Positions 27,964 to 39,484 are shown, counted from the stretch's first letter. The stretch: DNA of 43,813 bases from an uncultured SAR116 cluster alpha proteobacterium (GCA_902589185.1 CACIRZ010000009.1:1-43813), one strand, 5' to 3'. The notes: generated by a model not told the origin, from the letters alone. Numbers and translations are program-made.

Positions 27964-27995
27964 CTTGAAAGTTACATTTAATTACACTATTTAAG
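27964..27995 (+). promoter_or_regulatory. Candidate RpoH (sigma-32) heat-shock promoter of groES-groEL
   Basis: CTTG (27964-27967), 18 bases, then ACTATTTAAG (27986-27995). This fits the alphaproteobacterial heat-shock consensus CTTG-N17/18-CYTATnTnnG at every fixed position but the first C of the -10 block. It is about 60 bases before the groES ATG. No CIRCE element (TTAGCACTC with its inverted repeat) is present in the 27887-28053 gap, so HrcA control is not indicated. Confidence 0.55.
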
Positions 27996-28053
27996 CTCCA
28001 TCAGTAATGTATTTATTGTTTAACTTTAACATTTTTAATAAGGGAGAAAAGGC

Positions 28054-28341
28054 ATGAAGTTTAGGCCACTTCACGACAGAGTTGTTGTTGAGCGCCTCGA
28101 AGCAGAGGAGAAAACAGCTAGTGGAATAATTATTCCAGATTCAGCACAAGAAAAGCCAATGCAAGGTAAGATTATTGCAGCAGGTTCCGGAGCACGTGAC
28201 GAGACTGGAAAGATTCAACCTTTAGATGTAAAAGAAGGTGATGTTGTACTTTTTGGGAAATGGTCCGGTACTGAAGTCAAGCTTGATGGTAAAGATCTTT
28301 TGATCATGAAAGAAAGCGATATCATGGGAATAATGGGTTAA
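28054..28341 (+). CDS. groES: Co-chaperonin GroES
   Basis: Ten-kDa lid of the GroEL chaperonin. It has 95 residues: [20 protein letters not shown] at the start, the mobile loop [11 protein letters not shown] that contacts GroEL, the roof region, and the C-terminal [15 protein letters not shown]. Strong ribosome site AAGGGAGAAAAGG before the ATG. Followed by groEL after 49 bases in the usual operon, behind a candidate heat-shock promoter. Confidence 0.98.
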   Translation: MKFRPLHDRVVVERLEAEEKTASGIIIPDSAQEKPMQGKIIAAGSGARDETGKIQPLDVKEGDVVLFGKWSGTEVKLDGKDLLIMKESDIMGIMG

Positions 28342-28378
28342 TTATTCTTTAAGAAATAATAATTACTTTATAATTTGA

Positions 28379-30067
<1,689 letters not shown>

Positions 30068-30089
30068 TTCTGCTCTACTTTATTAATTT

Positions 30090-30127
30090 AACACCTCTAG
30101 CTTTTTTAGTTAGAGGTGTTTTTTTTT
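30090..30127 (+). terminator. Intrinsic terminator after groEL
   Basis: AACACCTCTA (30090-30099) pairs perfectly with TAGAGGTGTT (30111-30120). Three further inner pairs, one of them G-U, are possible, and a run of nine T (30119-30127) follows. It is 22 bases after the groEL stop and is the clearest terminator in the window. Confidence 0.95.
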
Positions 30128-30202
30128 GATAATTATTTGATTATTTGTTGCTTACTACTATTAACTCATATAGCAATAAAAAATATTATTTAAAATTAAG
30201 TT

Positions 30203-31804
30203 ATGAAAAAATCAGAGATTAAAAAATTTGCAGAGAAATCGAATGCTTGGCCTTTTGTTGAAGCTAGGAATTTAAGGGATAGACTGGATAAAATTGAGTG
30301 TTTTGCTCCAAGAGATAACAATACCCCTGTTCTATTTGAGACTGGGTATGGACCTTCAGGACTTCCTCATATTGGAACATTTGGTGAAGTTGCGAGGACT
30401 AACGTTGTACGTAACGCATTTGAAGTTTTAACTGATAGAAACACAAAGTTAATATGTTTTTCAGATGACATGGATGGCTTTCGTAAAATTCCAGAAAATG
30501 TCCCTAACAGAGATTTACTTGAGAAATTTATTGAACATCCCTTAACAAGTGTTCCTGATCCTTTTGAAAAATTTAGTAGTTTTGGTGATCATAATAATCA
30601 TAAACTACAAGAATTTTTAAACCACTTTAATTTTGAGTATGAGTTTGTTTCTGCTACAGAATGCTATAAAAGCGGTAAATTTGATGACGCACTCAAAAAG
30701 ATTTTATTAAATTATGAAAAAATAAAAAACATAATTTTGCCTACTTTAGGTGAAGATCGAAAAAAAACTTACAGTCCGTTTCTTCCAGTCTGCCCAAAAT
30801 CTGGTAAAGTTTTGCAAGTTAACATCACTTCAATCAATACTAAAAACAATACTGTAAGTTATATTGACGAAGATACTAAAGAATTAGTTACTGTTTCTAT
30901 TCTTGGTGGATCATGTAAGTTGCAGTGGAAGTGTGATTGGGCAATGCGTTGGTTTGCTCTAGGTGTAGATTATGAGATGTCAGGAAAAGACTTATCTGAA
31001 AGTGTAATTTTATCTAGCAAAATATTGAGAGTCCTTGGAGGGATACCTCCATCAGGCTTTTCCTACGAACTTTTTCTAGATAATAATGGTGAAAAGATTT
31101 CAAAATCCAAAGGTAATGGTTTATCCATAGAGGAGTGGTTGAGATATGGTTCGGCTGAATCTTTAAATCTGTTTATGTATACAAATCCCAAAAGAGCTAA
31201 GAGACTTTTTTTTGATGTCATACCTAAAACCACTGATGAATATTTTTTGCATTTGAAAAAATATTCTGAACAAGACACTCGTGGAAAAATTGATAATCCA
31301 GTATGGCATTTACATAAAGGGTCACCAAAATCTAATGACCTTCCTGTTACATATACATTATTGTTAAATTTAGTGTCCGTATGTTATGCCAGTGACCCAG
31401 ATATAGTATGGGGATATGTCAAAACCTACTCACCTAATTCAATAAGAACTAAAGAATTAGATGATTTAATTGATCTAGCCGTTAATTTTTATAAAGAGAA
31501 AATAGAACCTCAAAAGAAGTACAGGCTTCCAAATGAAAAGGAGAGAAAAGGTATAACAGAATTAATAAACACTTTATCAACATTAAACAATGAAACCTCT
31601 TCTGATGATATTCAAGCTATAGTATTTACAATTGGAAAAAAACTTGAATATGAGAATTTACGTGAATGGTTTAAAGGTTTGTACGAGACTGTTCTAGGAC
31701 AATCTGAAGGACCTAGAATGGGAAGCTTCATAAAACTCTATGGTATTGGCCCAACAAAAAAATTATTAGAAAACGTTATCCTAGGTAACTTAGTTAAAGA
31801 ATAG
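30203..31804 (+). CDS. lysK: Lysyl-tRNA synthetase, class I
   Basis: Charges tRNA-Lys using the class I (Rossmann) fold, the archaeal-type enzyme also used by most alphaproteobacteria in place of class II LysS. It has 533 residues. The HIGH-like motif is GPSGLPHIGTFGEVART (near 50-66), and the KMSKS-like motif is KISKSKGNGLSIEEWL. Between them ICFSDDMDGFRKIP and GGSCKLQWKCDWAMRWFALG are typical of class I LysRS. The C-terminal alpha-helix cage domain is complete. pyrD follows after five bases. Confidence 0.95.
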   Translation: MKKSEIKKFAEKSNAWPFVEARNLRDRLDKIECFAPRDNNTPVLFETGYGPSGLPHIGTFGEVARTNVVRNAFEVLTDRNTKLICFSDDMDGFRKIPENVPNRDLLEKFIEHPLTSVPDPFEKFSSFGDHNNHKLQEFLNHFNFEYEFVSATECYKSGKFDDALKKILLNYEKIKNIILPTLGEDRKKTYSPFLPVCPKSGKVLQVNITSINTKNNTVSYIDEDTKELVTVSILGGSCKLQWKCDWAMRWFALGVDYEMSGKDLSESVILSSKILRVLGGIPPSGFSYELFLDNNGEKISKSKGNGLSIEEWLRYGSAESLNLFMYTNPKRAKRLFFDVIPKTTDEYFLHLKKYSEQDTRGKIDNPVWHLHKGSPKSNDLPVTYTLLLNLVSVCYASDPDIVWGYVKTYSPNSIRTKELDDLIDLAVNFYKEKIEPQKKYRLPNEKERKGITELINTLSTLNNETSSDDIQAIVFTIGKKLEYENLREWFKGLYETVLGQSEGPRMGSFIKLYGIGPTKKLLENVILGNLVKE

Positions 31805-31809
31805 ACTCA

Positions 31810-32952
31810 ATGATTTGGAAATTTATTACTTTCTTTGTAAGAAAACTTGATCCAGAAATTGCTCATAAAATAACTATTAAATTCTTGAAACTTGGTTTGC
31901 ATCCAAGATTAAATAAAATTGGAATTCCAATAAACATTGGTAATTTGATTTTTAAAAATTTTATTGGTGTTGCCGCTGGTTTTGATAAAAATGCAGAAGT
32001 AATAAACAAAATTCATTTTTTGAACTTTGGTTTCACAGAAGTTGGTACTATTACCCCAATGCCTCAATATGGAAATCCAAAACCAAGAATTTTTAGGCTT
32101 GAAAAAGATAGAGCTATAATAAATCGAAATGGTTTTAACAATTTAGGAATGTTACAGGCAAGAAAACAATTAGAAGACTATAGAAAAAAATTCCCAGTAG
32201 GAAGTAATTTTCTTGTTGGAGTTAACATTGGCCCCAACAAAGATAGCAAAGATAGATTTAACGATTATAAAGTGCTTGCTAAAAACTTATCAAAGTTTGC
32301 CGACTATATTTCTATAAATGTGTCTTCACCTAACACACCAAATTTAAGAGAGTTTCAAAATAAGGAGAATTTAGAAAAAGTTATAAATTTTGTTAAGGAT
32401 GGGATTGCCGCATCCAAAACTCTTAATAAAAAATTGCCAATTTTTTTGAAGATTGCTCCAGACATAAATAAGCAGACATTGAACTCTATTATTGAAACAG
32501 CTCATTCGCAAAAAATTTTTGGGTTGATTATTTCTAATACGACTTTAGATAGAGAAAGTAATCTAAAATCAAAAAAATCTAATGAATTAGGAGGATTGTC
32601 TGGGAAACCATTATTTAAAAAATCAACAGATATTTTGTCACAAGCAAACAAAATAATTAAAAATAATAATTATAAATTATTTTTAATTGCAACTGGTGGA
32701 GTGTCAGACAGTAAAACTGCATATGTAAAAATCTTGTGTGGAGCACATTTAGTCCAATTATATTCTTCTCTAACATTTGAAGGACCTTTAGTTGCAAATC
32801 AAATTATAAGTGGCATATCGAAATTAATGAAAAGAGATAATATAAAAAATGTATTTGAAATAGTTGGTGTTATTGATAATCCTAAAGAAGCTATGAATGT
32901 TGCAATTAATGGTTTTAAAAATCATAAAAAATTAGATTCTTCTACCATTTAA
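31810..32952 (+). CDS. pyrD: Dihydroorotate dehydrogenase (quinone), class 2
   Basis: Membrane-associated FMN enzyme of pyrimidine synthesis, oxidising dihydroorotate with quinone. It has 380 residues. An amphipathic N-terminal segment (residues 1-35, with FVRKLDPEIAHKITIKFL) is the class 2 membrane anchor. Visible are VAAGFDKNAEVINKI, FTEVGTITPMPQYGNPKPR, IINRNGFNNLGM, the catalytic serine region ISINVSSPNTPNLREF, LPIFLKIAPDI, and IISNTTLDRE. GGLSGKPL and ATGGVSDSKTAYVKILCGA close the FMN site. It lies directly behind lysK, while rpmB beyond has its own promoter. Confidence 0.94.
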   Translation: MIWKFITFFVRKLDPEIAHKITIKFLKLGLHPRLNKIGIPINIGNLIFKNFIGVAAGFDKNAEVINKIHFLNFGFTEVGTITPMPQYGNPKPRIFRLEKDRAIINRNGFNNLGMLQARKQLEDYRKKFPVGSNFLVGVNIGPNKDSKDRFNDYKVLAKNLSKFADYISINVSSPNTPNLREFQNKENLEKVINFVKDGIAASKTLNKKLPIFLKIAPDINKQTLNSIIETAHSQKIFGLIISNTTLDRESNLKSKKSNELGGLSGKPLFKKSTDILSQANKIIKNNNYKLFLIATGGVSDSKTAYVKILCGAHLVQLYSSLTFEGPLVANQIISGISKLMKRDNIKNVFEIVGVIDNPKEAMNVAINGFKNHKKLDSSTI

Positions 32953-32953
32953 C

Positions 32954-32982
32954 TTGACCTTCAAGGCTTGCTATCTTATAAG
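32954..32982 (+). promoter_or_regulatory. Sigma-70-type promoter for rpmB
   Basis: TTGACC (32954-32959) and TATAAG (32977-32982) are separated by exactly 17 bases, each one base from consensus. Transcription would start near 32989, about 20 bases before the rpmB ATG. The -35 box begins two bases after the pyrD stop. Confidence 0.65.
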
Positions 32983-33008
32983 TCATTGTGTTAATCTTGA
33001 GGTATGTA

Positions 33009-33308
33009 ATGTCTAGAGTTTGTGAAATTTCAGGTAAAAATGTTATGAGTGGCAATAATGTTAGTCATGCAAAAAATAAAACCAAAAGAAAATTTTTACC
33101 TAATCTTCAAAATGTTAAGTTCTATAGTAAGTCCTTAGATAAATTCATTAGCATGAAAGTGTCTGTAAGAGCTCTAAAGTCTGTTGAAAAAAATGGCGGC
33201 TTAGATGATTACTTATCAAAAACTAGTAATAGAGTCCTAGCACCTCAAGCTATAGCAATTAAAAAATCTATTCAAAAAAATTTAAAAAAAGAAGTTAGCC
33301 CTTCTTAA
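33009..33308 (+). CDS. rpmB: Ribosomal protein L28
   Basis: Large-subunit ribosomal protein, 99 residues. The start MSRVCEISGKNVMSGNNVSH is the family signature; FLPNLQNVKFYSK and VSVRALKSVEKNGGLDDYL follow. The start at ATG 33009 is fixed by the MSR N-terminus and GAGG at 32999-33002; a TTG at 32988 would add seven residues. The first Cys-x-x-[SG] pattern has no second cysteine pair, so this is the non-zinc form. It ends two bases from cobT. Confidence 0.95.
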   Translation: MSRVCEISGKNVMSGNNVSHAKNKTKRKFLPNLQNVKFYSKSLDKFISMKVSVRALKSVEKNGGLDDYLSKTSNRVLAPQAIAIKKSIQKNLKKEVSPS

Positions 33309-33310
33309 CA

Positions 33311-35134
33311 TTATTCTTCATTAAATAAGTCTGCTAACTGCTCAGTAACAGCTCCACCCAATTGCTCAGCATCAGTAAGAGTTACTGCTTTCTCATAATA
33401 TCGGGTAACATCGTGACCAATACCAATTGCAACTAATTCTACGGGTGACCTATTTTCTATAAATGAGATTACTTGTTTTAGATGAAGTTCTAAGTAGTTA
33501 CCACTATTAGAAGAAAGTGTAGTGTCATCTACAGGTGCACCATCGCTTATGACCATAAGAATTTTTCTATCCTCCACTCTACCTAATAGTCGCTCATGTG
33601 CCCAGATTAATGCTTCACCATCTATATTCTCTTTTAAAATTCCCTCTCTCAGCATTAATCCAAGTGAATTTTTTGCTCTTCTCCATGGTGCGTCTGCTGG
33701 TTTATAAATGATATGTCTTAAGTCATTTAATCTTCCAGGATAAGTGGGTTTACCTTCATTTATCCATTGTTCCCTTGATTGACCACCTTTCCATGCTTTG
33801 GTGGTGAAACCTAAGATTTCGACTTTGACTCCACATCTTTCAAGTGTTCTAGCCATGATGTCTGCGCAAATTGCTGCAATGGTTATAGGCCTTCCCCTCA
33901 TTGACCCAGAATTATCTATAAGTAAAGTCACTATAGTATCTCTAAATTTCATGTCTTTTTCTTGCTTATAAGAAAGTGGGAATAATGGCTGAGTAATTAC
34001 TCTAGCTAATTTAGATGCATCTAACATTCCTTCCTCAAGATCAAAGTTCCAGGATCTATTTTGTTTAGCCTGTAATTTTCTTTGAAGTTTATTAGCCAAC
34101 CTAGCTATAGCTCCTTGAAGATTTTCAAGTTGTTTATCAAGTGTCCCTCTTAGTCTGTTAAGTTCGTCTTCTTCACATAACTCAGTGGCATTGACTATTT
34201 CGTCGTATTTAGTAGAAAAGACTTGATAATTATAATTAATATTATTTTTACTTATGTTGTCTCCTGATAAAGAATTAGGAACAATTTCACCTTCACTCTC
34301 TTCATCTTCATTATCGGCATCAGCATCCTGAGTTTCACCTTGTATCTCTTGATCATTTTCTTGGGTATCGCTACTGCTATCTAATCCAGCATCTTCATCG
34401 TTATCACTTTCACTTTCTGCAGACGAATCGTTTTCTTCATTCTCATCAGGATTATTGTCTTCAGTATCCTCGTTTTCACCATCATCATTAGGATCTCTTT
34501 CTCCAATATCAGCATGTAATGCTGATAACAATTCTTTGGTGTATTTAGCAAAAACTTCTTGATTAGTAGTATTTTCTGCAAGTTGGTTTAGAAGATTGCC
34601 AATTTTATTATTAATCCAAGGACGCCATTTCTCTAGAGAAACAGATGTGTTTGAAGGGGAGTCAGAGCCAGTAATTTTTTCTCTTATTACTAAGTGCAAA
34701 GCATTTACTAACGCTTCTTTATCTTCTCCACCTGGTACAGGTAGAATTGTTTCTTTAAATTTTTCAACAACTAAATTTTGTAAATTTTTCTTTATACCTA
34801 GAAGATTCTTAGATCCAACAGCTTCAATTCTAGACTCTTCTGCTAACTGAAAAATTTGGGATGATAAATCTGAAGATGGTATATATTTACTGTGTAAAAC
34901 AGGATCATGATATTTAATTTTAAGAGCAATTTTATCAGCCTCACCTCTTAATTTATACAATTCTGAACCACCTAATTCTTTTGATATAATTGGTAATCTG
35001 ACTTCTTTAGATGATAAATAACTTGTAGATCCAGAAAATTTTATTTCTCTTTCTTCAATCATATTTCCAGAAATTGCTTTTAAAGTTGATGCAGTAGCAT
35101 TTTGGAATTGAGTATTTTCTGAATTCTTGCTCAT
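33311..35134 (-). CDS. cobT: Aerobic cobaltochelatase subunit CobT
   Basis: Partner of CobS and CobN in ATP-dependent cobalt insertion into hydrogenobyrinic diamide during cobalamin synthesis. It has 607 residues. An N-terminal helical region is followed by a very acidic, low-complexity linker (about 211-285, mostly Asp, Glu, Asn, Ser) and then a von Willebrand A domain with the MIDAS motif DNSGS (Asp 407, Ser 409, Ser 411) and [12 protein letters not shown] near the C-terminus. This is the CobT (BchD-like) layout. cobS lies seven bases upstream. No cobN is in the window. Confidence 0.94.
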   Translation of the reverse strand: MSKNSENTQFQNATASTLKAISGNMIEEREIKFSGSTSYLSSKEVRLPIISKELGGSELYKLRGEADKIALKIKYHDPVLHSKYIPSSDLSSQIFQLAEESRIEAVGSKNLLGIKKNLQNLVVEKFKETILPVPGGEDKEALVNALHLVIREKITGSDSPSNTSVSLEKWRPWINNKIGNLLNQLAENTTNQEVFAKYTKELLSALHADIGERDPNDDGENEDTEDNNPDENEENDSSAESESDNDEDAGLDSSSDTQENDQEIQGETQDADADNEDEESEGEIVPNSLSGDNISKNNINYNYQVFSTKYDEIVNATELCEEDELNRLRGTLDKQLENLQGAIARLANKLQRKLQAKQNRSWNFDLEEGMLDASKLARVITQPLFPLSYKQEKDMKFRDTIVTLLIDNSGSMRGRPITIAAICADIMARTLERCGVKVEILGFTTKAWKGGQSREQWINEGKPTYPGRLNDLRHIIYKPADAPWRRAKNSLGLMLREGILKENIDGEALIWAHERLLGRVEDRKILMVISDGAPVDDTTLSSNSGNYLELHLKQVISFIENRSPVELVAIGIGHDVTRYYEKAVTLTDAEQLGGAVTEQLADLFNEE

Positions 35135-35141
35135 TTTAATT

Positions 35142-36152
35142 TTAAGCGTCTATACTTTTTTCAACTTTAATTAATTCTCTTCCAAAACATCTTTGATAAT
35201 ATTCTGACAAAATTGGTCTTTCCATTTCGTCACATTTATTAAAAAAAGTAAGTTTGAAAGCCAAATCTATATCTTCAATTATATTCGTATTTTCTGCCCA
35301 TGTTATAACTGTTCTTGGAGACATTACAGTAGAAAGATCGCCAGACATAAATCCATTTCTTGTTAAATTAGCTATAGATACCATGGATTTTATAGTTTCT
35401 TTTCCATCCTTAGATTTAAAATTTGGAACTTTAGATAAAACAATTTCTTCTTCTGCATTAGTTGGTAAATAATTTAAGGTTGAAACTATAGACCATCTGT
35501 CCATTTGTCCCTGATTGATTTGTTGTGTTCCATGATATAATCCTGTAGTATCACCAAGTCCAACTGTATTAGCAGTTGCAAACAATCTGAAATTTTGATG
35601 AGGATTTATAACTCGGTTGTTATCAAGTAAAGTTAGTTTGCCTGAAACTTCCAAAACTCTTTGAATAACAAACATAACGTCAGCTCTTCCAGCATCATAT
35701 TCATCAAATACAATTGCAACAGGGTTCTGTAACGCCCAAGGAAGGACTCCTTCTCTAAATTCAGTTACTTGCTTACCATTCTCTAAAACAATGGCATCTT
35801 TGCCTACTAAGTCTAAACGACTAATATGGCTATCTAAATTAACTCTTACACATGGCCAATTTAATCTTGCAGCAACTTGTTCAATGTGTGTTGATTTACC
35901 AGTACCATGGTAACCTTGGATCATAACCCTTCTATTATAGCAAAATCCAGCAAGTATTGCTTTTGTAGTTGTTTCATCAAATAAATAAGATTCGTCAATT
36001 TCAGGTACAAATTTAGTTTTTTCATTAAATCCAACAATTTTCATGTTTGTTTTGAAACCAAAGGTTTTTTCTGAATCAATAACTAAGGTTTGAGAAGATG
36101 GGAATGTCTCTGAATTAAAGTCCATGTTGTTAGTTAGACTAACTTCGTTCAT
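35142..36152 (-). CDS. cobS: Aerobic cobaltochelatase subunit CobS
   Basis: AAA+ ATPase of 336 residues that forms rings with CobT and drives CobN. Walker A is GYHGTGKS (80-87) and Walker B is IVFDEYDAG (about 147-155). Sensor-type [20 protein letters not shown] and the C-terminal [11 protein letters not shown] follow. The N-terminal 60 residues, with [14 protein letters not shown], are typical for CobS. The gene lies between the DnaJ-domain gene and cobT on the same strand. This is the cobaltochelatase CobS, not the unrelated cobalamin synthase of the same name. Confidence 0.94.
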   Translation of the reverse strand: MNEVSLTNNMDFNSETFPSSQTLVIDSEKTFGFKTNMKIVGFNEKTKFVPEIDESYLFDETTTKAILAGFCYNRRVMIQGYHGTGKSTHIEQVAARLNWPCVRVNLDSHISRLDLVGKDAIVLENGKQVTEFREGVLPWALQNPVAIVFDEYDAGRADVMFVIQRVLEVSGKLTLLDNNRVINPHQNFRLFATANTVGLGDTTGLYHGTQQINQGQMDRWSIVSTLNYLPTNAEEEIVLSKVPNFKSKDGKETIKSMVSIANLTRNGFMSGDLSTVMSPRTVITWAENTNIIEDIDLAFKLTFFNKCDEMERPILSEYYQRCFGRELIKVEKSIDA

Positions 36153-36177
36153 ATTATGATCTCCAAAAATGTTTCTG

Positions 36178-36714
36178 TTAAGTTTTTGCTGGTTTAGTTA
36201 ATGATTCTAAAATGATTTTATAAGCATTTGTTATATCAATGAATTTATCTCTATTATTTTTTAATTGATTTTCATCTTGTACATCAGGATGCCATTTTTT
36301 AGCTAACAATTTATATTTTGTTTTCACTTCTTTAATATTTGTGTTAGGACACAGGCCTAATATTCTAAATGCGTTTTCTAACGTTTTATTAGATATCTTT
36401 TTATTTTTTATATTTTTTTTATTTTCAAACTTATTAAAAGCTTTCTCAAAATCATAATTTATATTTTTTGTTCCAAATTTCCAACTTGGTCGATCCCAAG
36501 TAACTGATTTTCTTATTTCAAATTCTAATTCTTGTTCATTTAATCCTTCAAAATAATTCCAAGATTTATTAAAGTCCCTAATACAATTGATACAAAAGTA
36601 TAAATATTCTCTTAGTTGATCCCTTGATTTAGGTGCAGGGTATAACCCTAATTCGTTACATTTCGGGTTAGAGCAAATTCTTTCTTGTTTTTCTTTTTGA
36701 TTAGTATGCAACAT
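36178..36714 (-). CDS. DnaJ-domain protein with N-terminal zinc-ribbon-like cysteines
   Basis: Protein of 178 residues. Four cysteines near the N-terminus (Cys 14 and 19; Cys 41 and 44) look like a zinc site. A C-terminal J domain (about 113-173) has the HPD tripeptide at 142-144 in LLAKKWHPDVQ, needed to stimulate a DnaK-type ATPase. The gene sits 25 bases upstream of cobS, a linkage often seen in alphaproteobacteria, suggesting a role in assembling the cobaltochelatase or simple co-transcription. It diverges from bolA. Confidence 0.87.
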   Translation of the reverse strand: MLHTNQKEKQERICSNPKCNELGLYPAPKSRDQLREYLYFCINCIRDFNKSWNYFEGLNEQELEFEIRKSVTWDRPSWKFGTKNINYDFEKAFNKFENKKNIKNKKISNKTLENAFRILGLCPNTNIKEVKTKYKLLAKKWHPDVQDENQLKNNRDKFIDITNAYKIILESLTKPAKT

Positions 36715-36807
36715 AAATTTAATTCTTTATTTTAATTATAGAATTATGTAGTAATCCATGCAAGGTAGGAATTATTTTTTTAAAAATTTTTGTTAAAAGA
36801 GACTCTG

Positions 36808-37086
36808 TTGAAAAGAAAAATTAATATTGAAAATTTAATCTTAAAAAATTACGAACCTGAATTTTTCTCTGTTTTAGACGTCTCTGAACAACACAGGGGT
36901 CATAAAAACTTTAAAGAAGATGTAGAGAGTCACTTTGAAATTATAATTGTTTCAGAAAAGTTTAAAAATTTAAACAGGATAGAAAGACATAGAATGGTAA
37001 ATCAAACTTTAAAAAAAGAATTTTTATCAGATCTCCACTCTGTAATTATAAAAACATACACTTCAGAGGAATATAAAAACACTTAA
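36808..37086 (+). CDS. bolA: BolA-family protein
   Basis: Protein of 92 residues with the class II KH-like BolA fold: VLDVSEQHRGHKNFKEDVES holds the conserved His region that with monothiol glutaredoxins binds an iron-sulfur cluster, and FEIIIVSEKFKNLNRIERHR and LHSVIIKTYT follow. No ATG is available. The TTG at 36808 with AGAG six bases upstream is the likely start; TTG 36790 lacks a ribosome site. It is divergent from the DnaJ-domain gene. Its stop shares a TTAA with the convergent CNNM/CorC-type gene. Confidence 0.9.
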   Translation: MKRKINIENLILKNYEPEFFSVLDVSEQHRGHKNFKEDVESHFEIIIVSEKFKNLNRIERHRMVNQTLKKEFLSDLHSVIIKTYTSEEYKNT

Positions 37087-38351
37087 TTTTTATTCTTATT
37101 TATTCCTAACTCATTCCATAAACGTAATTGAGAGATAAAATTTGATTTTTTTTGTAATATTCTAAATCTAATATCAAAAAATCTAAACTCTTGTCCAGGT
37201 TCTGGTATTGTCTTGGACTCGAATAAGATTAATCCTGCAATAGTATTTGCATTTTGATCTGGTAATGTCCAACCCAAGGAGCGATTAAGATCTCTAATTG
37301 TTACCGAACCATCTACGATAAAAGATCCATCTGGTTGAGGTTTAAGACCCTTAACTTTTAAATCAGTTTCATCATCTATTTCGCCAACTATCTCTTCTAG
37401 AATATCTTCTAGTGTGACAATCCCTCTAAAATCTCCATATTCATCAACCACAACCGCAAAGTGTTCTCTCCTGGTTTTAAAAATTTCTAACTGATCAAAT
37501 AATAATGTTGTTTCTGGAGCAAAATATGGTTGAATCATTAATTCAGATAAGTTTATGGAGTTTATATTTTTAAAGTTTCTTCTTCTTAAATTTCTAAATA
37601 ATTCTTTTGCGTGTAATATACCGATTATATTATCAGGGTTGCCTGAATAAATTGGTATTCTAGTAAATGGACTTTCCCCTACAACCTTAAAAATTAGCTC
37701 AGGATCTTCTTTCGAGTCTATCATTGTGACTGCGCCTCTATGGGTCATAACAGCTTCTATAGTTACCTCATCCATATCAAGCATACTTGACATCATTTTT
37801 CCACGCTCTTTTCCACGACTTTCATTTCCAGCATGTAATCTGATCATTCCTCTAAGTTCTTCAGTTTTTGCTTCTTCATCATTAATTACTGGCCCAGAAA
37901 CTATTTTTGCAAAACGTTCTGTAATAAATGTAGCTGGTGTTAATAAAAAAATAAAAAAGTTAATTATTGGAGCTACGGTTAAAGCCACTTGATCTGAATG
38001 ACTAAAAGCATAAGTTTTAGGAATAACTTCTGCAAAAATTACTAAAACAATTGTTAATAGTATAGTTACAAAAATTAAATCAAATTCACCAAAATAGATT
38101 ATAGCAAAGCTTGTTGCGTATACTGAGGCTACAATATTTACCAAATTATTGCCTATTAAAATTGTACTAATCATTTTTTCTTTTTTAGCCAAAATACTTT
38201 CAATTGTTATTGCTCTTTTGTTACCTTGAAGCGCTAACTCATGAATTCTAGCCTCCGATACTGCCGTTAAAGCAGTTTCAGAGCTTGAAAAAAAACCTGA
38301 TAAAATAATTAAGAAAAGTATGTTACATAAAAATATGAATAAATCTGGCAT
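37083..38351 (-). CDS. CNNM/CorC-type membrane protein (DUF21, CBS pair, CorC_HlyC)
   Basis: Inner-membrane protein of 422 residues, of the family once called HlyC/CorC hemolysins and now linked to magnesium or cobalt transport. The N-terminal DUF21 domain has about four helices, with FFSSSETALTAVSEARIHEL and ILIGNNLVNIVASVYATSFA. CBS domains (about 195-320) carry VMTHRGAVTMIDSKED and FAVVVDEYGDFRGIVTLEDI. The C-terminal CorC_HlyC domain (about 340-410) has FIVDGSVTIRDLNRSLGW. The start overlaps the aroB stop by one base (TAATG), so it is translated with aroK-aroB, an arrangement common in alphaproteobacteria. The ion is not known. Confidence 0.92.
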   Translation of the reverse strand: MPDLFIFLCNILFLIILSGFFSSSETALTAVSEARIHELALQGNKRAITIESILAKKEKMISTILIGNNLVNIVASVYATSFAIIYFGEFDLIFVTILLTIVLVIFAEVIPKTYAFSHSDQVALTVAPIINFFIFLLTPATFITERFAKIVSGPVINDEEAKTEELRGMIRLHAGNESRGKERGKMMSSMLDMDEVTIEAVMTHRGAVTMIDSKEDPELIFKVVGESPFTRIPIYSGNPDNIIGILHAKELFRNLRRRNFKNINSINLSELMIQPYFAPETTLLFDQLEIFKTRREHFAVVVDEYGDFRGIVTLEDILEEIVGEIDDETDLKVKGLKPQPDGSFIVDGSVTIRDLNRSLGWTLPDQNANTIAGLILFESKTIPEPGQEFRFFDIRFRILQKKSNFISQLRLWNELGINKNKN

Positions 38352-39484
38352 TACATCTCATCATTTAAGAATTCAATTAAAATATTTTCATCCATATTAT
38401 TTTTTATAAAAGATTTTCCAATTTTTTCATTAAGAATAAATGTTAACTGATTATTTTTATTTTTTTTATCATATTTAAATTTTTTTAACATTTCTGATGT
38501 TGAAATAGGATAATTTATTAACTCTCGTAAAGAAGTTGGGAGAGTTAATGTCTTAAAAAATCTTACTACTCGATCTGTTTCAACTTGAGGACAATAACCC
38601 ATTTTACTTGAAAGTCTGAATGCTAAGCAAATTCCAATTGATACTGCTTCACCGTGAATAATTGTTCCATCATATTTTCCAAATGACTCAATAGCATGAC
38701 CAAAGGTATGCCCAAGATTTAGAAGAGCCCTTTTACCATTTTCTTTTTCATCATTTTTTATTATTAAAGACTTTGTTTCACAAGATTTGCTAATTATTTC
38801 ATTTAATTTCAACTGATCATAATTTAGAATATCTTTGTAATTATTTTCTATACTGTTAAAAAATTCTACATCGTAAATTAGACCATACTTGATCACTTCA
38901 ACCAAGCCAGCTAAAAATTCTCTTTTAGGTAATGTTTTAAGCATATCTATGTCTGAAATAACAGCTATTGGTTGATGAAAAGAACCAATTAAATTTTTGC
39001 TTTTACTAGTATTAATCCCAGTCTTACCTCCTACCGAGCTATCTACTTGAGCCAATAGGGTAGTGGGTATCTGAACAAAATCTATGCCTCTTAGAAGTAT
39101 TGAAGCAGCAAACCCTGCTAAATCACCAATTACGCCACCACCAAAAGCAATTATTAAACTACTTCTGTCTATGTTAAATGATAAAGAATCCTCTAAAACA
39201 TTCTCTAATTGAGAAAAATTTTTTGTTTTGTCACCCCCTGGAATGCCTATCAAATTAACCGTTTCACATAATTTTTTAATTGTTTCAACAAATGAAATAA
39301 ATTGTTCGTTATCTTTGTTTTTTAAAGAAAAAAAATTATCATGAATTAATATGACTTTTCTTTTTAATACAAATTTTTTCAAAATTTCTTCACAATTACA
39401 TAATAAACTATTACCTATAAAAATTGGATATGAAAAGTTATTAAATTTATCGTTCAGTGAAACGTTAATGATGATTGGTTTCAT
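38351..39484 (-). CDS. aroB: 3-dehydroquinate synthase
   Basis: Second shikimate-pathway enzyme, converting DAHP to 3-dehydroquinate with NAD and a divalent metal. It has 377 residues. Motifs are GIPGGDKTKNFSQLENVL, the NAD site IIAFGGGVIGDLAGFAAS, FVQIPTTLLAQVDSSVGGKT, GSFHQPIAVISDIDML, and metal ligands in GLVEVIKYGLI, LNLGHTFGHAIES and IIHGEAVSIG. It overlaps aroK by ATGA upstream and the CNNM/CorC-type gene by TAATG downstream. Confidence 0.97.
   Translation of the reverse strand: MKPIIINVSLNDKFNNFSYPIFIGNSLLCNCEEILKKFVLKRKVILIHDNFFSLKNKDNEQFISFVETIKKLCETVNLIGIPGGDKTKNFSQLENVLEDSLSFNIDRSSLIIAFGGGVIGDLAGFAASILLRGIDFVQIPTTLLAQVDSSVGGKTGINTSKSKNLIGSFHQPIAVISDIDMLKTLPKREFLAGLVEVIKYGLIYDVEFFNSIENNYKDILNYDQLKLNEIISKSCETKSLIIKNDEKENGKRALLNLGHTFGHAIESFGKYDGTIIHGEAVSIGICLAFRLSSKMGYCPQVETDRVVRFFKTLTLPTSLRELINYPISTSEMLKKFKYDKKNKNNQLTFILNEKIGKSFIKNNMDENILIEFLNDEM

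Noticed and set aside
27887-28053. CIRCE element expected before groES
   Set aside because: Searched by eye for TTAGCACTC with its inverted repeat and found none.
34381-34581. Short open frame on the minus strand within cobT
   Set aside because: It is an alternative frame through the acidic low-complexity linker of CobT, which gives repetitive codons in every frame.
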